From contig NZ_JAJGNI010000002.1 of the NCBI RefSeq assembly GCF_020781975.1, positions 1 to 64,000 of the forward strand: DNA of 64,000 nucleotides. The letters run 5' to 3'. The translations under genes and the position numbers were made by a program. Shown piece by piece: positions 62,770-64,000 of the stretch. The notes under the pieces were generated by a model. The model was not told where the DNA came from. It made no database searches and saw only the letters and a program-made list of their open reading frames with translations. The DNA is from Microbacterium schleiferi (GTDB lineage Bacteria > Actinomycetota > Actinomycetes > Actinomycetales > Microbacteriaceae). Position 1 is the first letter of the stretch; each line of letters begins with the position of its first letter.

Positions 62770-62808
62770 ACGCTACCAAACGCAGCACTTTCACGCTACC
62801 AAACGCAG
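62770..62808. promoter_or_regulatory. Paired 16-bp direct repeats upstream of the DUF4143 gene
   Basis: ACGCTACCAAACGCAG occurs at 62770-62785 and 62793-62808, 23 bases apart, 30 bases before the gene. A related TTAAACTACCATCAG lies at the start codon. Likely operator or promoter elements. Confidence 0.55.
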
Positions 62809-62830
62809 ATTTCCGCGCCGGATTCGCGGT

Positions 62831-64000
62831 TCAGTCGACGAGGCTGCGGATGTCGTCGGCAGAGAGCCCGCCGCCGATGGCGTCGCCGTCGGTGTCGAGC
62901 ACGCGGTCGAACAGTTGGGCTTTGGTGGTCTTGAGTGCCATGACTTTTTCTTCGATGGTTCCCTTCGAGACGAGCCGGTAGACGATGACGGGCCGGGTCT
63001 GACCGATTCGGTGGGCGCGGTCGATGGCCTGCGCCTCGACGGCCGGGTTCCACCACGGGTCGAGCAGGATGACGTAATCGGCCTCGACGAGGTTGAGCCC
63101 GACACCGCCCGCCTTGAGCGAGACAAAGAACGCTGGCGCGTCGCCGGTGCGGAACTGGTCGATGACGGCAGCGCGGTTGGTCGTTGAGCCGTCGAGGTAG
63201 AGCGAGGCGATCCCGGCATCCGTCGCAGCATCCCGCGCGCGGCCGAGGAAGCGGGTGAATTGGCTGAGCACGAGGGCGCGGTGCCCTTCGGCAGCTGCCT
63301 CGCGAAGCAGCTCGATGAGGGCGTCGAGCTTTGCCGAGGGCGCTTCGCCTTCGTCGACCAGGTCGGGCGAGAGCGAGAGTTGGCGAAGCAGAGTGAGCGA
63401 GCGGAAGATCTGGAACCGGTTCGCGTCGACGTCGTCGACCAGACCGAGCACTTTCTGGCGCTCACGTGCGAGCCTGCGGTCGTAGAGCCGCCGGTGGGTC
63501 GGGTGCAGATCGAGCACGAGTTGCTGCTCTTGCTTGGGCGGCAGTTCCGATGCGACAAGCTCTTTGGTGCGGCGCAGCAGGAAGGGGCGGATGCGGCGCT
63601 GCAGCGTCCGCAGCCGTTCGTTGTCGCGTTCTCGTTCGATGGGTGTGCGGTAGTACTCGGTGAAGCTGCGGCGCCCTCCCAGCAAACCCGGGCACGCGAG
63701 CGAGACGAGCGCCCACAGCTCGAGCAGGTTGTTCTCGAGCGGAGTGCCGGTGATGACCAGTGTGAAGGGAGCGTCCAGCATCCGGGCGCATTTGTAGCCC
63801 TGCGACGACGGGTTCTTGATCTGTTGAGCCTCGTCGAGAATGAGCCCCTGCCAGTCCAGGGTCGCGTAAGCGTCGAACTCGAGACGGAACAGCGCGTAGC
63901 TGGTCACGACGACGTGCGCCCCGGCGACCTCGTCGGCCAGTGCCGTGCCGCGCTTGTTTCCCATTGCGCTGATCGCAGCGACGCGCAGCTCGGGCGCGAA
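62831..64000 (-). CDS. SNF2/SWI2-type helicase, C-terminal part (cut by window edge)
   Basis: The 390 codons seen are open through the right edge, so the N-terminal part is missing. Motif II is LILDEAQQIKN, motif III ITGTPLENN, and after the linker the second RecA-like domain has VLSQFTRFLG, GVGLNLVEADYVILLDPWWN, AVEAQAIDRAHRIGQ and IEEKVMAL. These are full Swi2/Snf2 ATPase motifs (HepA/RapA-like). In bacteria it may be a zinc-finger SWIM-helicase or a defence component (DISARM DrmD-like); the missing N-terminus prevents a choice. Confidence 0.95.
   Translation of the reverse strand, partial: FAPELRVAAISAMGNKRGTALADEVAGAHVVVTSYALFRLEFDAYATLDWQGLILDEAQQIKNPSSQGYKCARMLDAPFTLVITGTPLENNLLELWALVSLACPGLLGGRRSFTEYYRTPIERERDNERLRTLQRRIRPFLLRRTKELVASELPPKQEQQLVLDLHPTHRRLYDRRLARERQKVLGLVDDVDANRFQIFRSLTLLRQLSLSPDLVDEGEAPSAKLDALIELLREAAAEGHRALVLSQFTRFLGRARDAATDAGIASLYLDGSTTNRAAVIDQFRTGDAPAFFVSLKAGGVGLNLVEADYVILLDPWWNPAVEAQAIDRAHRIGQTRPVIVYRLVSKGTIEEKVMALKTTKAQLFDRVLDTDGDAIGGGLSADDIRSLVD

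Overview
The window is a piece of a high-GC actinobacterial chromosome, most likely Microbacteriaceae and Microbacterium-like. This rests on very high GC at third codon positions, many GTG starts, ATGA/GTGA start-stop overlaps, the recurrent word GGATGCC, a class-E sortase style sorting signal (LAGTG), and the order tsaD-rimI-tsaB-tsaE-alr-acpS, glmS, coaA, glmM-rpsI-rplM. No rRNA, tRNA, insertion sequence or CRISPR array was seen.

Layout. 0-8 kb: guaB, then a complete branched-chain amino-acid type ABC importer (livH-livM-livG-livF on the plus strand, with the convergent lipoprotein binding protein behind it). 8-11 kb: copper operon of a CsoR operator, a frameshifted copZ, copA and csoR. 11-16 kb: rarD, groES with two CIRCE-type elements, a secreted PHB-depolymerase-like esterase and a THUMP-like methyltransferase. 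15.7-20.8 kb (minus): tightly coupled tsaB-rimI-tsaD plus a small membrane gene, and acpS-alr-tsaE. 21-27 kb: a 1747-residue lamin-tail/metallophosphatase surface protein and an ArsR/SRPBCC pair, which interrupt the housekeeping block. 27-37 kb: glmS, a lipase, coaA, a YdcF-like protein, a Ppx/GppA phosphatase, a LamG remnant, glmM, rpsI and rplM.

37-55 kb is accessory: an MFS carrier overlapping tail to tail with a large LuxR-type regulator, a 2951-residue DUF11-repeat surface protein ending in a sortase signal, a two-gene unit encoding a sigma factor fused to a zinc-finger-like motif, membrane segment(s), a long Pro/Thr linker and an extracytoplasmic beta domain, a second LuxR-type regulator, a CPBP membrane protease and a membrane-anchored BNR-like protein. 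The sigma factor looks like a single-polypeptide sensor and regulator next to a giant surface protein.

56-64 kb resembles a toxin/defence island: two divergent HipBA modules whose 244-bp shared promoter region carries two different triple-operator arrays, flanked by two paralogous low-molecular-weight phosphatases that share a near-identical 35-bp upstream word, followed by a DUF4143 ATPase and a SNF2 helicase cut by the window edge.

Intergenic DNA holds many inverted repeats. Two families recur at several loci (four copies of a GAACCCACAC family, three of a TTCGGTCGCGCC family), and one copy forms the coded C-terminal tail of acpS. All functional statements come from reading the sequence and from general knowledge of the families; no database search was run.
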